Shown here piece by piece: positions 1-8,694 of a stretch of DNA of 64,000 bases; the first letter of the stretch is position 1, and each line of letters opens with the position of its first letter. The translations under genes and the position numbers were made by a program. The notes under the pieces were generated by a model. That model saw only the letters and a program-made list of their open reading frames with translations. It did not search any database and had not been told where the DNA came from. Origin of the DNA: an uncultured Oceanospirillaceae bacterium. Its GTDB lineage: Bacteria > Pseudomonadota > Gammaproteobacteria > Pseudomonadales > Balneatricaceae. The stretch is from NCBI GenBank assembly GCA_913057435.1, contig CAJXNY010000008.1, positions 1 to 64,000 on the forward strand, read 5' to 3'.

Positions 1-181
1 CGTAACGGGCCATGTCATCACGCATGATTTTCGCGGTGTATTTAGCGATATCCAGGCCAGTTTTGAACTGATTCTGAGCACGCATGCGAGCTGCAGATTC
101 CGGGTTGATAGCATTCCAGGCGGAACCATTCGTTGCGCGCAGCGTTGCTACTGTATCGATATCGTTAGTGTAAGTAGACAT
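1..181 (-). CDS. aceA: Isocitrate lyase, N-terminal part (cut by window edge)
   Basis: Reading leftward from an ATG at 181, the frame stays open to the window edge and encodes about 60 residues beginning MSTYTNDIDTVATLRATNGS, followed by the WNAINPESAARMRAQNQFKTG block. This opening is typical of the longer (about 530-residue) isocitrate lyase of Pseudomonas and Acinetobacter rather than the E. coli form. The enzyme splits isocitrate to glyoxylate and succinate in the cytoplasmic glyoxylate shunt. The catalytic part lies outside the window. Two near-perfect palindromes 225-275 bp upstream may be its operators. Identification rests on the N-terminus only, but that block is distinctive. Confidence 0.88.
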   Translation of the reverse strand, partial: MSTYTNDIDTVATLRATNGSAWNAINPESAARMRAQNQFKTGLDIAKYTAKIMRDDMARY

Positions 182-971
182 GGTTAATCCTTCACAATGT
201 AACGGTTTTAATCTTTATATTTATGTTGGTTTAGCGTGTGGCTGCACCGGGGTCCCTTGGCTCAGGTATCTCGCTGACTGTGTTAATCCAGTCAGTCGTC
301 AATCTGGCTCAACGATCAGCGCCCTGAGGGGCTGCGTTGCTGGACGCCATCATGGGGGTGCAGGGTAAAGCCTGTCAAAACGGTTTTTGTGCACTGCGGT
401 AGAAATGTAGTCAAATTACATGGCATTTAGATAACAGGTTGTAGTTTCACTACACGAAAATAAACAGTCGTTACCGATGGGAAGCCTGTAGTAATGGGGC
501 TTGCTTATCTCAGATAAAAGTAGGCAGGACTTTAGTCGAGTAACAAAAGTGACGGATTTACACGCGTTTATGGTTATTTTAAAGATGATTTTTATTCCAA
601 TTAGTTCTTAATGTTTTTTACTACAAAATGGCCAAACAGGCCTGTTTTCAAGGATTTAGCCTGCGTATCGGCTGGATTAAACCGGCTGATAGGTCTGTTT
701 GTCCACGCCAGTGTGGATGCGGAAGGTTGAAAAACAGTCAGCGGGGTTGTTTTTTGAGCGTTTGAAGGGGTGTTAGCTACCGGGTAGTGATCGTCGTTGT
801 CTGCCAGGCGTGCGGTAGGCCCGGTGAGCTGACTCCTGGCTGATTTTTGACTCACGCACGCGCACAAACAGGCTGCTGCCTTTAGCGGCTCAGCATAGAG
901 TAGTAGGCAGGCCTGGTGGCATTTGCCACAATGGCCTGCGCCAGCCCTGACCCAGAGGAATACCCTGCATT
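182..971. other. Intergenic region between aceA and mtnK
   Basis: Besides the operator pair at 406-454 I find no convincing gene. An 88-codon frame on the minus strand (601-867) starts inside low-complexity sequence, resembles nothing I know and has no good ribosome-binding site, so I do not call it. The region must hold the aceA promoter and leader. Confidence 0.5.
406..454. promoter_or_regulatory. Paired 15-bp palindromic operator candidates upstream of aceA
   Basis: Two related palindromes lie 34 bp apart centre to centre: TGTAGTCAAATTACA (406-420) and TGTAGTTTCACTACA (440-454); the second is perfect around a 3-nt centre. Both sit 225-275 bp upstream of the isocitrate lyase start. From memory, RpiR-family sugar-acid regulators (HexR, and RccR, which controls glyoxylate-shunt genes in Pseudomonas) bind TGTA...TACA palindromes of this size. 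Assignment to that family is inference; the repeats are seen directly. Confidence 0.5.
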
Positions 972-2153
972 ATGAGCTTTCAGAAATTTGCCGACAACGC
1001 CGAGCTGATCACCTTTGCCCGCCAGCATAGCCCGGTGTTTGTACCCGCTGCCGTATTAACGGTGGAAGAGATCAGTGATGGCAATATCAACTATGTTTAT
1101 CGGATAAAAAGCGACCAGGCCAGCGTGATCGTGAAACAGGCGCTGCCGTTTATCCGTATTATCGGCGAGGGCTGGCCGCTGTCACAGGATCGCATTCGTA
1201 TTGAAGCGCAGTCGCTACAGCGAGCTGCTGAGTTGTGCCCGGCTCAGGTGCCGCAGCTTTATTACTATGATGCCAGCCGTTGCGCGTTGGTCATGGAAGA
1301 TATTGGTGATCATCAGAGCCTGCGTGAGGCGTTGCTGGCTGAGCGCGTGGTGCCGCAGCTGGCGGTGCACCTGGCCCATTTTATGGCACGGACTCTGTTT
1401 TACAGCTCTGATTTCTATCTGGACTCTCATCAGAAAAAAGCACTGGTTAAAGACTTTATTAACCCTGATCTGTGTAAAAGCACCGAAGAAGTGTTTTTTG
1501 TTGATCCTTACTATGACCATGAGCGCAATAACATCCATCCAGCGTTACAGGCTGCTGCTGCTGAAATGTGGCAGCATACGGCACTGAAGTGTGAAGTTGC
1601 TCAGCTTAAAATGCAGTTCCTCTGCCAGGCGCAGGCGCTGTTACACGGTGATCTGCATACCGGTTCTATCTTTGTTACCGAACAGAGCAGCCAGGTGATT
1701 GACCCGGAATTTGGCTTTGTCGGGCCGATTGGTTTTGATCCGGGTGTGCTGATTGCCAATTATCTGCTCAGCTACTGTGCGCTGGGTCAGATGGCCGGTG
1801 TGAGCGATCACTATCGGCAAAGTTTGCGCCAGAGTATTGCCGATCTATGGAATGGCTTTACAGCCCAGTTCGACCAGCTGATGGCCAGTGATACCCAGGA
1901 CGCTTCATTTAAGCAGGCCAGCTACCGCCAGTATTATCTGCAGCAGTTGCTGGCCGATACCCTGGGTTTTGCTGGCACTGAAGTGATCCGCCGTACCATT
2001 GGTATTGCTCAGGTGGCTGAATGGCAGGCTATTGATAACGATGCTGCGGTGGGTGTGGCCAAGGGCCAGGCACTGGCACTGGGGCAGCAGCTAATTCTGC
2101 AGCGTCGGACCCTGGGCACAATCGAAGCGATGCTTGGGTTACTGGATAACTGA
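972..2153 (+). CDS. mtnK: S-methyl-5-thioribose kinase
   Basis: A 393-residue kinase of the aminoglycoside phosphotransferase/choline kinase fold, close to the usual MtnK length. It phosphorylates 5-methylthioribose to 5-methylthioribose-1-phosphate in the methionine salvage pathway (cytoplasm). The N-lobe carries the SDGNINYVYRI nucleotide loop and the VIVKQALP lysine strand. The catalytic loop is LLHGDLHTGSIFV and the metal-binding segment is VIDPEFGFVGPIGFDPG, both diagnostic for MtnK. The ATG at 972 is preceded by an AGAGGAA sequence about a dozen bases upstream. No other methionine-salvage gene is beside it in this window, which is unusual but not rare. Confidence 0.93.
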   Translation: MSFQKFADNAELITFARQHSPVFVPAAVLTVEEISDGNINYVYRIKSDQASVIVKQALPFIRIIGEGWPLSQDRIRIEAQSLQRAAELCPAQVPQLYYYDASRCALVMEDIGDHQSLREALLAERVVPQLAVHLAHFMARTLFYSSDFYLDSHQKKALVKDFINPDLCKSTEEVFFVDPYYDHERNNIHPALQAAAAEMWQHTALKCEVAQLKMQFLCQAQALLHGDLHTGSIFVTEQSSQVIDPEFGFVGPIGFDPGVLIANYLLSYCALGQMAGVSDHYRQSLRQSIADLWNGFTAQFDQLMASDTQDASFKQASYRQYYLQQLLADTLGFAGTEVIRRTIGIAQVAEWQAIDNDAAVGVAKGQALALGQQLILQRRTLGTIEAMLGLLDN

Positions 2154-2253
2154 AGCGTCGCTACCAGCGCATTCAACAACAGCCTGATACAATAGCGCCA
2201 TCACTCCGCTGTCTGCTGGCAGCGGCCAGGCCCGGTTTAACTGAGTAAACGCA

Positions 2254-2679
2254 ATGCACGACTTTTCCAAGAAGAACAAAGTTTCCGTCTGGGCTTCCCA
2301 GCACCCCTACGCCGATATTCCTGATGCATACTTTGAGGAAACCTTCAGCCGGAACAACACCCGCGCGACCAACACCTGGTCCAAAAACTTCCGGCTGAAA
2401 TACTTCATGCCAGAAAATATGGAAACCAATGGTGCAATGGACGGCCTGATCGACATCAAGCAGGCGGTAGGGGAGTGCTCGTTCTCAGCCTCCTTTATGG
2501 ATGTACTGATGAGCAAAGCGCGCAAGAAGCAGCTGGAACAGGTCACCTGGGTGGTGGTGCTGTTCGAATATGAATACAGCGTAAAGCTCTCTGCTACCGG
2601 CAAAGACGAGTATCTGACTTTCCTCGGTGCATTCGATTACGATGATGATGCCGACAGCGTTTACGACGTCGAAGAGTAA
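2254..2679 (+). CDS. Imm22-like (DUF4284) immunity protein
   Basis: A 141-residue acidic protein. The segments KVSVWASQHPYADIPDAYFEE, FRLKYFMPENMETNGAMDGL and a terminal EYLTFLGAFDYDDDADS match my memory of the DUF4284/Imm22 family, predicted to neutralise toxins of polymorphic or contact-dependent systems. No toxin gene lies beside it: mtnK is upstream and a hydroxylase downstream. It could therefore be an orphan immunity gene giving resistance to neighbours, or an unrelated housekeeping use of the fold. No signal peptide or membrane segment is visible. The family call is from recall, not a search. Confidence 0.6.
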   Translation: MHDFSKKNKVSVWASQHPYADIPDAYFEETFSRNNTRATNTWSKNFRLKYFMPENMETNGAMDGLIDIKQAVGECSFSASFMDVLMSKARKKQLEQVTWVVVLFEYEYSVKLSATGKDEYLTFLGAFDYDDDADSVYDVEE

Positions 2680-2708
2680 GCCTGCTCAGTTGTGAGTGCT
2701 ATAACAGA

Positions 2709-2732
2709 CCGGGTTCACTGCAGGTGAACTCG
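2709..2732 (+). terminator. Stem-loop after the Imm22-like gene
   Basis: CCGGGTTCAC and GTGAACTCGG form a 10-bp stem (one G-U pair) around a 4-nt loop, 30 bp after the stop codon. There is no U-tract, so a Rho-independent terminator is only a possibility. Confidence 0.35.
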
Positions 2733-2896
2733 GACACTATAGCGGCCACTCAAACCCGGTGATTAAATACCATTACTGGTAGCGCTTATAACGGTGACGT
2801 TATCGGGTCTGAGCTTAAACTATGCAGATTCTTCAGGATGAATATTTGCATTAAATAAAACATCTATTATCAGACTCAGTGTGAATTTTTAATATT

Positions 2897-4060
2897 ATGA
2901 ATAGCGAATACAACTACAAGGAAAGGGTTGTTATAAAAAACCCTGAAAATGAATTACGTTTAGGGGATGGAAGGATTAGTGGGTTGTGCTCGCTCATGCT
3001 TGGTGCTCTTAGTTTGTTGGCTGTGTTGGCGTATTTATACCCCTCTATTTTAACAACCACTGAGCTGAGAAAAATATATGATGCGGAACAGTTACAGATA
3101 GTTCTAAAATATGGAATGTATACATCCATTGTTTTTGGGTTACTTACCTTTTTGTTAAATAAAGGCACGCATAAGTACCTTGGCATGGCAGGGATAGCAT
3201 GTACTTTGGTGGCCTTTCTTCTAGGCGGATATAAAATTCCTGTAGGCTCTGTAGAAGCTAAAGAGTTATCACTTGGAGTCGACTGGTTAATTATTGCTTT
3301 TCTGGGCTCAGTTGTCATATTTCTGACGCTTGAAAAGCTCTTTCCAAGATATAAAGATCAATTGATTATGAGACCTGAGTGGGATACAGATCTTTTCTAT
3401 TTTGTTTTCAATCACTTAGCTATTTCAGCCATTATTGTCTTTGCAAACTACCATATTGGCCATTTTGATTGGGCCGTTAATGTAAGTGTTCAAGAATATA
3501 TTGCTTCAACACCTGTCGTATTACAATTTATACTCATAGTTATCTGTGCTGACTTTTTACTGTATTGGGAGCATCGTGCTTACCATGAAATTAAAGTGCT
3601 ATGGCCTATACATGCGGTGCACCACTCTATTGAAAATATAGACTGGCTGGCTGGATCTCGAGGTCATTTTGTCCAGGTTTTTTCAGAAAGAGCGATGGTG
3701 ATGATTCCACTGTACTTACTGGGTGTTGGGCAGGAATCACTGAATTTATATGTAACCTTTGCCGCACTGCAAGCCGTAGTTATCCACTGTAATCTGGGTA
3801 TTTCTTTCGGACCTATAAAATACATCCTTGTTACGCCGCAATTTCATCATTGGCACCATAGTTCTGAAAAACCCGCAATCGATACAAATTACTCTGCACA
3901 TACGGTTCTGTTCGACAGGGTATTTAACACCTATCACTTCCCAAAGAATCATTGGCCAGCTAAATATGGCACAACTGAGCGCCTGCCTAGAACCGTTATA
4001 GGTCAAACGCTTTATCCTGTTACTGTTTGGTTGCGTTCGATAAAGAATAAAAAATCGTAA
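2897..4060 (+). CDS. Fatty acid hydroxylase / sterol desaturase family membrane protein
   Basis: A 387-residue integral membrane protein with about seven hydrophobic segments (for example around residues 30-50, 70-90, 127-147 and 205-225). The C-terminal half holds the three histidine clusters of the di-iron membrane oxidase superfamily: HRAYHE, HAVHHS and HHWHHS. Members hydroxylate or desaturate lipid chains, sterols or carotenoids at the cytoplasmic membrane; the substrate here cannot be told. The N-terminal extra helices make it longer than the simplest members. The gene is AT-rich compared with mtnK and stands alone, suggesting horizontal acquisition. Confidence 0.82.
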   Translation: MNSEYNYKERVVIKNPENELRLGDGRISGLCSLMLGALSLLAVLAYLYPSILTTTELRKIYDAEQLQIVLKYGMYTSIVFGLLTFLLNKGTHKYLGMAGIACTLVAFLLGGYKIPVGSVEAKELSLGVDWLIIAFLGSVVIFLTLEKLFPRYKDQLIMRPEWDTDLFYFVFNHLAISAIIVFANYHIGHFDWAVNVSVQEYIASTPVVLQFILIVICADFLLYWEHRAYHEIKVLWPIHAVHHSIENIDWLAGSRGHFVQVFSERAMVMIPLYLLGVGQESLNLYVTFAALQAVVIHCNLGISFGPIKYILVTPQFHHWHHSSEKPAIDTNYSAHTVLFDRVFNTYHFPKNHWPAKYGTTERLPRTVIGQTLYPVTVWLRSIKNKKS

Positions 4061-4149
4061 ATCACTCGCATCATAACTATATTCAGGTGATCGCCTTTGG
4101 CGGCGTCTGATGTAAGCGAAGAATCTCAGTCAATAAAAGAGAAGAATCA

Positions 4150-4179
4150 GGGGGCATCTGTAAAGTTTGATATGCCCCC
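4150..4179. terminator. Stem-loop between convergent genes
   Basis: GGGGGCAT (4150-4157) and ATGCCCCC (4172-4179) are perfectly complementary around a 14-nt loop, between the convergent hydroxylase and Rho-like genes. There is no clear U-tract on either side, so it is a candidate only. Confidence 0.35.
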
Positions 4180-4305
4180 GCCAGCCATAGCGATATTACT
4201 TTCAGAATAGCGTGATATTCTGTGTCCGCGATGAGCGTCGTATTACCACTGCGTCAGTCGCGCTTTTCTGTACGATAATGACGCAGGAACCTGAAAATAA
4301 TATAT

Positions 4306-5265
4306 TCAATTTTTTGGCGAAAAGTTTTTCAACAGTTCTGCATTTGTTGGATACTTCTTTAGTAATTCAACAAGTTTCATGGCACCCTCTGCAGGCTTAA
4401 GACTGGTGAGTGCTCTTCGCAAAACTCTTACATTCTCAATGTCTTTAGAGTCGATAAGAAGTTCTTCACGGCGCGTGCTGCTTTTAGAAATATCCAATGC
4501 AGGGAAAATGCGCTGACTGACGGCTTCTCTCGATAAAACGATTTCCATATTACCTGTGCCTTTGAACTCTTCAAATATCACCTGGTCCATCCGGCTGCCG
4601 GTATCAACGAGTATGGTCGCTAGAATCGTAAGGGAGCCACCATTCTCAATTTTTCGAGCTGAACCAAACAGCTTTCGTGGTATTTCCATAGCTCTGGCGT
4701 CAAGCCCGCCCGACATTGTACGGCCACTGCTCTTTCGCTCGGCATTATGGACGCGTGAGAGCCTTGTGAGAGAGTCAATGACAATCATGACATTATGGCC
4801 TTCGCCGGCTTCCTTGCGGGCAATGTTAAGAAGATTGTCGGCTACGCGGACGTGTTGCTCATAACTTTCATCCGAGGATGAAGCGTGTACCTGTGCTGGC
4901 ACGTTGCGCTTAAAATCGGTCACTTCTTCCGGTCGCTCATCAATGAGTAACGCATAAAGTTTTATTTCGGGATAAGCTTCGCCAACCGCCTGACAAATAT
5001 GTTTTAAAATTGTCGATTTTCCAGAGCCTGGTGGAGCAACAATCAAACCTCGCTGTCCCATTCCGATTGGAGCGATTAAATCCATCGCGCGGGTGGTGAG
5101 TTGCTGAGAACCTGATTCCAGGCAAATACACGGTGAAGGATGGATAGCGACGCCATTTAAAAAACGTTTTTGTGGATCATTATCAAATACATCCTTATCC
5201 GCTTCATTAATTTGTTCGGCGTCTTTATTCTTTTTTACTTTTAAAGATAATATTTTTCTTGTCAT
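4306..5265 (-). CDS. Short Rho paralogue lacking the N-terminal RNA-binding domain
   Basis: A 319-residue protein that aligns throughout with the ATPase/motor half of transcription termination factor Rho: Walker A APPGSGKS (Rho has APPKAGKT), Walker B VMIVIDSLTRLSR, Q-loop region SGGLDARAME, and the R-loop and arginine-finger segment EEFKGTGNMEIVLSR, then FPALDISKSSTRREELL. The first 33 residues are a lysine/acid-rich tail; the roughly 130-residue Rho_N and cold-shock primary RNA-binding region of canonical Rho (419 residues) is missing. The motor motifs look intact, so it may form a hexamer but would need another way to load RNA. It stands alone between non-housekeeping genes. It could antagonise Rho, serve a mobile element, or be a remnant; intact motifs argue against decay. 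Confidence 0.85.
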   Translation of the reverse strand: MTRKILSLKVKKNKDAEQINEADKDVFDNDPQKRFLNGVAIHPSPCICLESGSQQLTTRAMDLIAPIGMGQRGLIVAPPGSGKSTILKHICQAVGEAYPEIKLYALLIDERPEEVTDFKRNVPAQVHASSSDESYEQHVRVADNLLNIARKEAGEGHNVMIVIDSLTRLSRVHNAERKSSGRTMSGGLDARAMEIPRKLFGSARKIENGGSLTILATILVDTGSRMDQVIFEEFKGTGNMEIVLSREAVSQRIFPALDISKSSTRREELLIDSKDIENVRVLRRALTSLKPAEGAMKLVELLKKYPTNAELLKNFSPKN

Positions 5266-5676
5266 AATGTCGGTTTACATCTCTGGATAAGTAATTTTTC
5301 AGCGTGTTTGCAGTAGTCTAGTTATTCTAACCTGGCTTTACCAGTGCCTTTCCCGCGGCGTTCGCCGTGCCTCTTTGTGGTCGGGATACACACACTGCCG
5401 TGATGGTTTTGAGCGCCGACGGGAGTAGGTTATAGAGTAGCTGGCGCTGCTGGGGCGGGTGTTCGCTGCTGCTGACACCATTATGCCGAATCACTACCAG
5501 CTGATGCTATATGTTCATGGGGCCAGGGTGGGTGCAGCGTGAAGGGCATCGGCAAGGTTCAGGGAAAGTCCTGCCAGTCTTGTGGGAGGGCAGGGGCTTC
5601 CCGGTGGGACGTCGGTCCCACAGATGTGCTGTTGCATCGGGTAGTGGGGCCGCAGCCCTGGCTGCAGCGTTTCAGA
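5266..5676. other. Intergenic region with a REP-like palindrome
   Basis: No gene found. The only structured part is around 5580-5625: TGGGAC (5605-5610) and GTCCCA (5615-5620) form a tight hairpin, preceded by another TGTGGGA run, reminiscent of the short REP palindromes common in pseudomonads. I saw no further copies in the window. Confidence 0.4.
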
Positions 5677-7449
5677 TTACTGAATGCTCATTAAATCGTT
5701 ATCCATAACAGTATGTTCAGCAATCAGTGTTACGCCATTCTTTAGCCATTGCCCGCTGGGGTCGCTGATCTGTAATTGAATGGTCTCATCCTGCTCGGCG
5801 ATCGTATCGCCGTAAATTTTCACGGCAATGGCGGCACTTTTCTGTCCGGCGTCGATCGTTACCCAGCCTGACACTGCTTCGTAATCGCTTCCGGCCGTCG
5901 CCGTCCCTCCCACTGTCTCGTACCAGAGCGTCATTGACTCAGATGCTGCACGATTGGTGTCTAGCAGAAAGTAGTTATCAATGCTGCCGGTGTCAGGCTC
6001 ATCGATTGTTGTAAGCACTTCATCCGGTGTGGTGGGTATGTCAGACGTGGTGAGTACCGAGGGTATTTCGGTGGTGAAGCTGATCGCAGCCGATAGCGTT
6101 GCCATGTCGTCCAGGTTGCTGACCGGTAGCCGGATCATTGTGTTGTTCAAAGACGCGCCGCTTACCCCGCCGTTGCCGTTGATAAAGAGCCAGCACTCTT
6201 CGTAATACCGGAAAAATACCAGTTGATCTGACAGCGTGCTGTCGGAACGGATCTGAGCTTCTATCTTGCTAATATTATCGAGACTGGCGTCAGGCTGATA
6301 GATCTGATCGGCGATCTGGTAGTGCCCATCGGTCACGAATATCAGTTTATCTTCACTGGCAGTAAAGTCGCCCAGTATGTCAGTGTTGAGTGAGGATATG
6401 TTTTCAGCCGACTGGAACACAAAGCTGTCCTGCCCGCTGCCGCCATATGCATTGCTCCAGCTGTCTGGGTCATCCAGCAGGACATCGTTACCGGCTCCAG
6501 CACCAGCTTCTCGCAGGGTATCGCCGAAGGCAATGTAGTCAGCCTGGTCGCTGGTTATGGCCCATTCAATATTGCTGAACTGATCCTGCCCGATGATTTC
6601 GGTCGCCTGTGCTGTTGCGCCGACAGACGTTCCTGTTGCTACCGTTATACCATTGACGGTGAGCGTGTGGCCGCTATCGTTGATGATGGCGGCTGCGGCT
6701 GTTGCATCCAGCGTATCCACGCCAGCTCGGCCATCCAGTTGGTCGTTACCCGCACCCGCAATGATGTGATCGAACTGGCTGCCTCCATAGATGTAATCAT
6801 CCCCGTCGCCTGCATCGATGTAGCTGTCCAGTGAGCCGTTATGGGTAATGATATCGGTGTCTGTACCACCTTCCAGCAATGTGCGGATATTGCCCGTATG
6901 AAGGCTGAGATGCCTGCCTTCGTGATTGCTCAGCTGGATCAGGGTTTCGCCAGTATCGCCCTGGGCTGCGGCATAAACATAGCTGTGGGTGATATCTCCT
7001 GTCACGGTGAATACCACCAGCTGGTTCGCCGGTAGTGAGCGTACCGCACTCAGCCCGGCTTCCAGTGTGCTGAAAGTGTCAGCGGACTGTGAAAAGTTGT
7101 AACCCGCCAGCTCGCGGAGCTCGATGCTGTCGCTCCAGTATCCGCTAGTGAAATCACTGATGGTCGCCGTGTGTGTGATGTTGGACTGACCCAGGTTGAA
7201 CTGGAAACGATCAGCCCCGGCACCTCCCGATAGCTGATCAGCCCCGCCATTCCCGATCAGAATGTCATCGCCGTCACCGGCAATCATTTCATCATTCAAG
7301 GTACTGCCAGTCAGCAGATTATCGCCGCTGTCGCCAGTTACCACGTTGAGAATCTCGCCAGGTAAAAAGCTGTTCATCAAAGCACGGGAGCTTATCTGGT
7401 GCGAAAGAAGCTGACGGCTGGACTGGTCAGTAACATCAGATATAGACAT
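5677..7449 (-). CDS. RTX-type calcium-binding protein with C-terminal Calx-beta domain
   Basis: Starting at the ATG at 7449 (preceded by AAGGATG), the protein has 590 residues; the frame opens 24 codons earlier but without a better start. Two clusters of glycine/aspartate nonapeptides (GDSGDNLLTG..GDGDDILIGNGGADQLSGGAGAD and DAGDGDDYIYGG..GAGNDQLDG) are hemolysin-type calcium-binding repeats. The C-terminus (GTATAGSDYEAVSGWVTIDAGQ then GDTIAEQDETIQLQIS) is a Calx-beta domain. There is no N-terminal signal peptide, consistent with type I secretion, though no type I transporter genes are adjacent. Likely an extracellular or surface protein; no enzymatic domain is visible. Confidence 0.8.
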   Translation of the reverse strand: MSISDVTDQSSRQLLSHQISSRALMNSFLPGEILNVVTGDSGDNLLTGSTLNDEMIAGDGDDILIGNGGADQLSGGAGADRFQFNLGQSNITHTATISDFTSGYWSDSIELRELAGYNFSQSADTFSTLEAGLSAVRSLPANQLVVFTVTGDITHSYVYAAAQGDTGETLIQLSNHEGRHLSLHTGNIRTLLEGGTDTDIITHNGSLDSYIDAGDGDDYIYGGSQFDHIIAGAGNDQLDGRAGVDTLDATAAAAIINDSGHTLTVNGITVATGTSVGATAQATEIIGQDQFSNIEWAITSDQADYIAFGDTLREAGAGAGNDVLLDDPDSWSNAYGGSGQDSFVFQSAENISSLNTDILGDFTASEDKLIFVTDGHYQIADQIYQPDASLDNISKIEAQIRSDSTLSDQLVFFRYYEECWLFINGNGGVSGASLNNTMIRLPVSNLDDMATLSAAISFTTEIPSVLTTSDIPTTPDEVLTTIDEPDTGSIDNYFLLDTNRAASESMTLWYETVGGTATAGSDYEAVSGWVTIDAGQKSAAIAVKIYGDTIAEQDETIQLQISDPSGQWLKNGVTLIAEHTVMDNDLMSIQ

Positions 7450-7879
7450 GGGACATCCTTGCCGGATTAGAGGGCTCAAGAGGTGGTAGGTATTGCGGCT
7501 TGAATAATATAGAGCACGCACCTTGATGCCTGTCGGTGTTGATTAATAGGGGCAGGGCGGAAATATTCCGAGGGGGCAGCCGTGCTGGGTCCTGTTTGCT
7601 CTGATTGGGCGCGGTGTGGTCGGTTTTAGAGCCGGGCTTGCGCGATCAGTATATTGAACGACAGGTAAGACGGTGCGGGCGGTCTAAATTCGTCTATGAA
7701 TTATATTCAAGATTAAAATAAAACGATTAAAGTAATAGTGCCCAGGGTGTTGTTTATATGACAACCGTTATCATAAAGACAACCTCCGGGGCGTGATGAT
7801 CCCCGGCCGCACAGTGAAGGTGGGTGCAGGGGTGATCAGTGGGACGAATCCAGTGGGAGTGGTGCAGGGCCTGGCAGGC
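7450..7879. other. Gene-free stretch upstream of the RTX gene
   Basis: Contains the promoter region of the RTX gene and an AT-rich part at 7690-7780. I see no coding sequence here; it ends in the LysR remnant below. Confidence 0.5.
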
Positions 7880-8127
7880 TTAGGTTGGTGTATACAGCTC
7901 GCCTTCCAGCAATGGCTGCTTCAAGCGAATACGTTCAATCATAAAGCGGACAAAGGTCGGTACCTTGCTGTTCTGGCGCAGGTCTGGATGGTTCAGTATC
8001 CACAGAATCATCGTCAGTCTGCCAGCCAGGGTAGCGTGCGATGTAACAGGCCCTGTGCTGCAGCGGCACCCCGGATAGAGCCGGTGCGGCTGACCATCAG
8101 GAGGTATTTCAAATCATCCCAGTGCAT
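7880..8127 (-). pseudogene. LysR-family regulator with a large internal deletion
   Basis: On the minus strand, an ATG at 8127 begins MHWDDLKYLLMVSRTGSIRG, followed by AAAAQGLLHRTL, a LysR N-terminal helix-turn-helix. Within about 35 codons the sequence jumps to a typical LysR C-terminal end, LWILNHPDLRQNSKVPTFVR, finishing at the stop 7882-7880. Roughly 200 codons of the middle (rest of the winged helix and the effector domain) are missing, and the two parts appear to be in different frames. This is what a single large deletion in a LysR gene would leave. No full product is possible. Confidence 0.8.
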
Positions 8128-8289
8128 ATTGATGTCCGCATTGGTAAGCCTTGGGAGGGTCGTCCTGAAAGGTATGGCGCTGCCAGTCTAGCCTGAGCCA
8201 GCTCTGCTGGAGCGGATAATATTTGCACCAGCGTTTCGCAGTAATTGCGATTATCTAACCCTAATCAAGTGCTTAGAGTGGTTGAATAG

Positions 8290-8652
8290 CATCGATCCCA
8301 TGGGCTGGGCGAGACGGCGGCTGGTGTGGGTGCCGGTCGGCACTGTGTGCTGGAGGGGTTTGGGGCCATTGATGAGTACATCACCCAGTGGCACGAGGGC
8401 ACCGGTTTTGTATACGATGTGACTCCGCCGGGGCCGCTGAATAAAGCGTCCAGCCGCTGGTGGCTGACGGAAAAGTCCGCCGGGGTGACTGAGCTGGAAG
8501 TGGTATTTAGCTACGAGCTGCGGTTTGGTCTGTTTGGTCGGGTGATGCATGGGCTGATAATGCGTAAAAAGCTGGAACACTCATTACCGGAGGCCTTGCA
8601 GGTGCTGAAAAACAAAGTAGAAAGCGAACACCAGGTGAAAGCTGCAGCCTGA
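8290..8652 (+). pseudogene. SRPBCC-family protein, N-terminally truncated
   Basis: The frame is open from 8290 after a TAG at 8287 and reads, from about 8320, AGVGAGRHCVLEGFGAIDEY, then ITQWHEGTGFVYDV..GLFGRVMHGLIMRKK, matching the central and C-terminal parts of SRPBCC (polyketide cyclase/START-like) proteins of about 150 residues. The start-proximal 35-40 residues are missing and no ATG precedes the conserved GVGAGRHC segment in frame; a GTG at 8326 lies inside it. With the adjacent broken LysR gene this marks a decayed divergent pair. Confidence 0.6.
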
Positions 8653-8694
8653 GTCAGTGAAGTGCAGCGATTTAATAACAGCAAGGATAGAGCA

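Noticed and set aside
601-867. 88-codon minus-strand gene upstream of mtnK
   Set aside because: No family resemblance, low-complexity content and no convincing ribosome-binding site.
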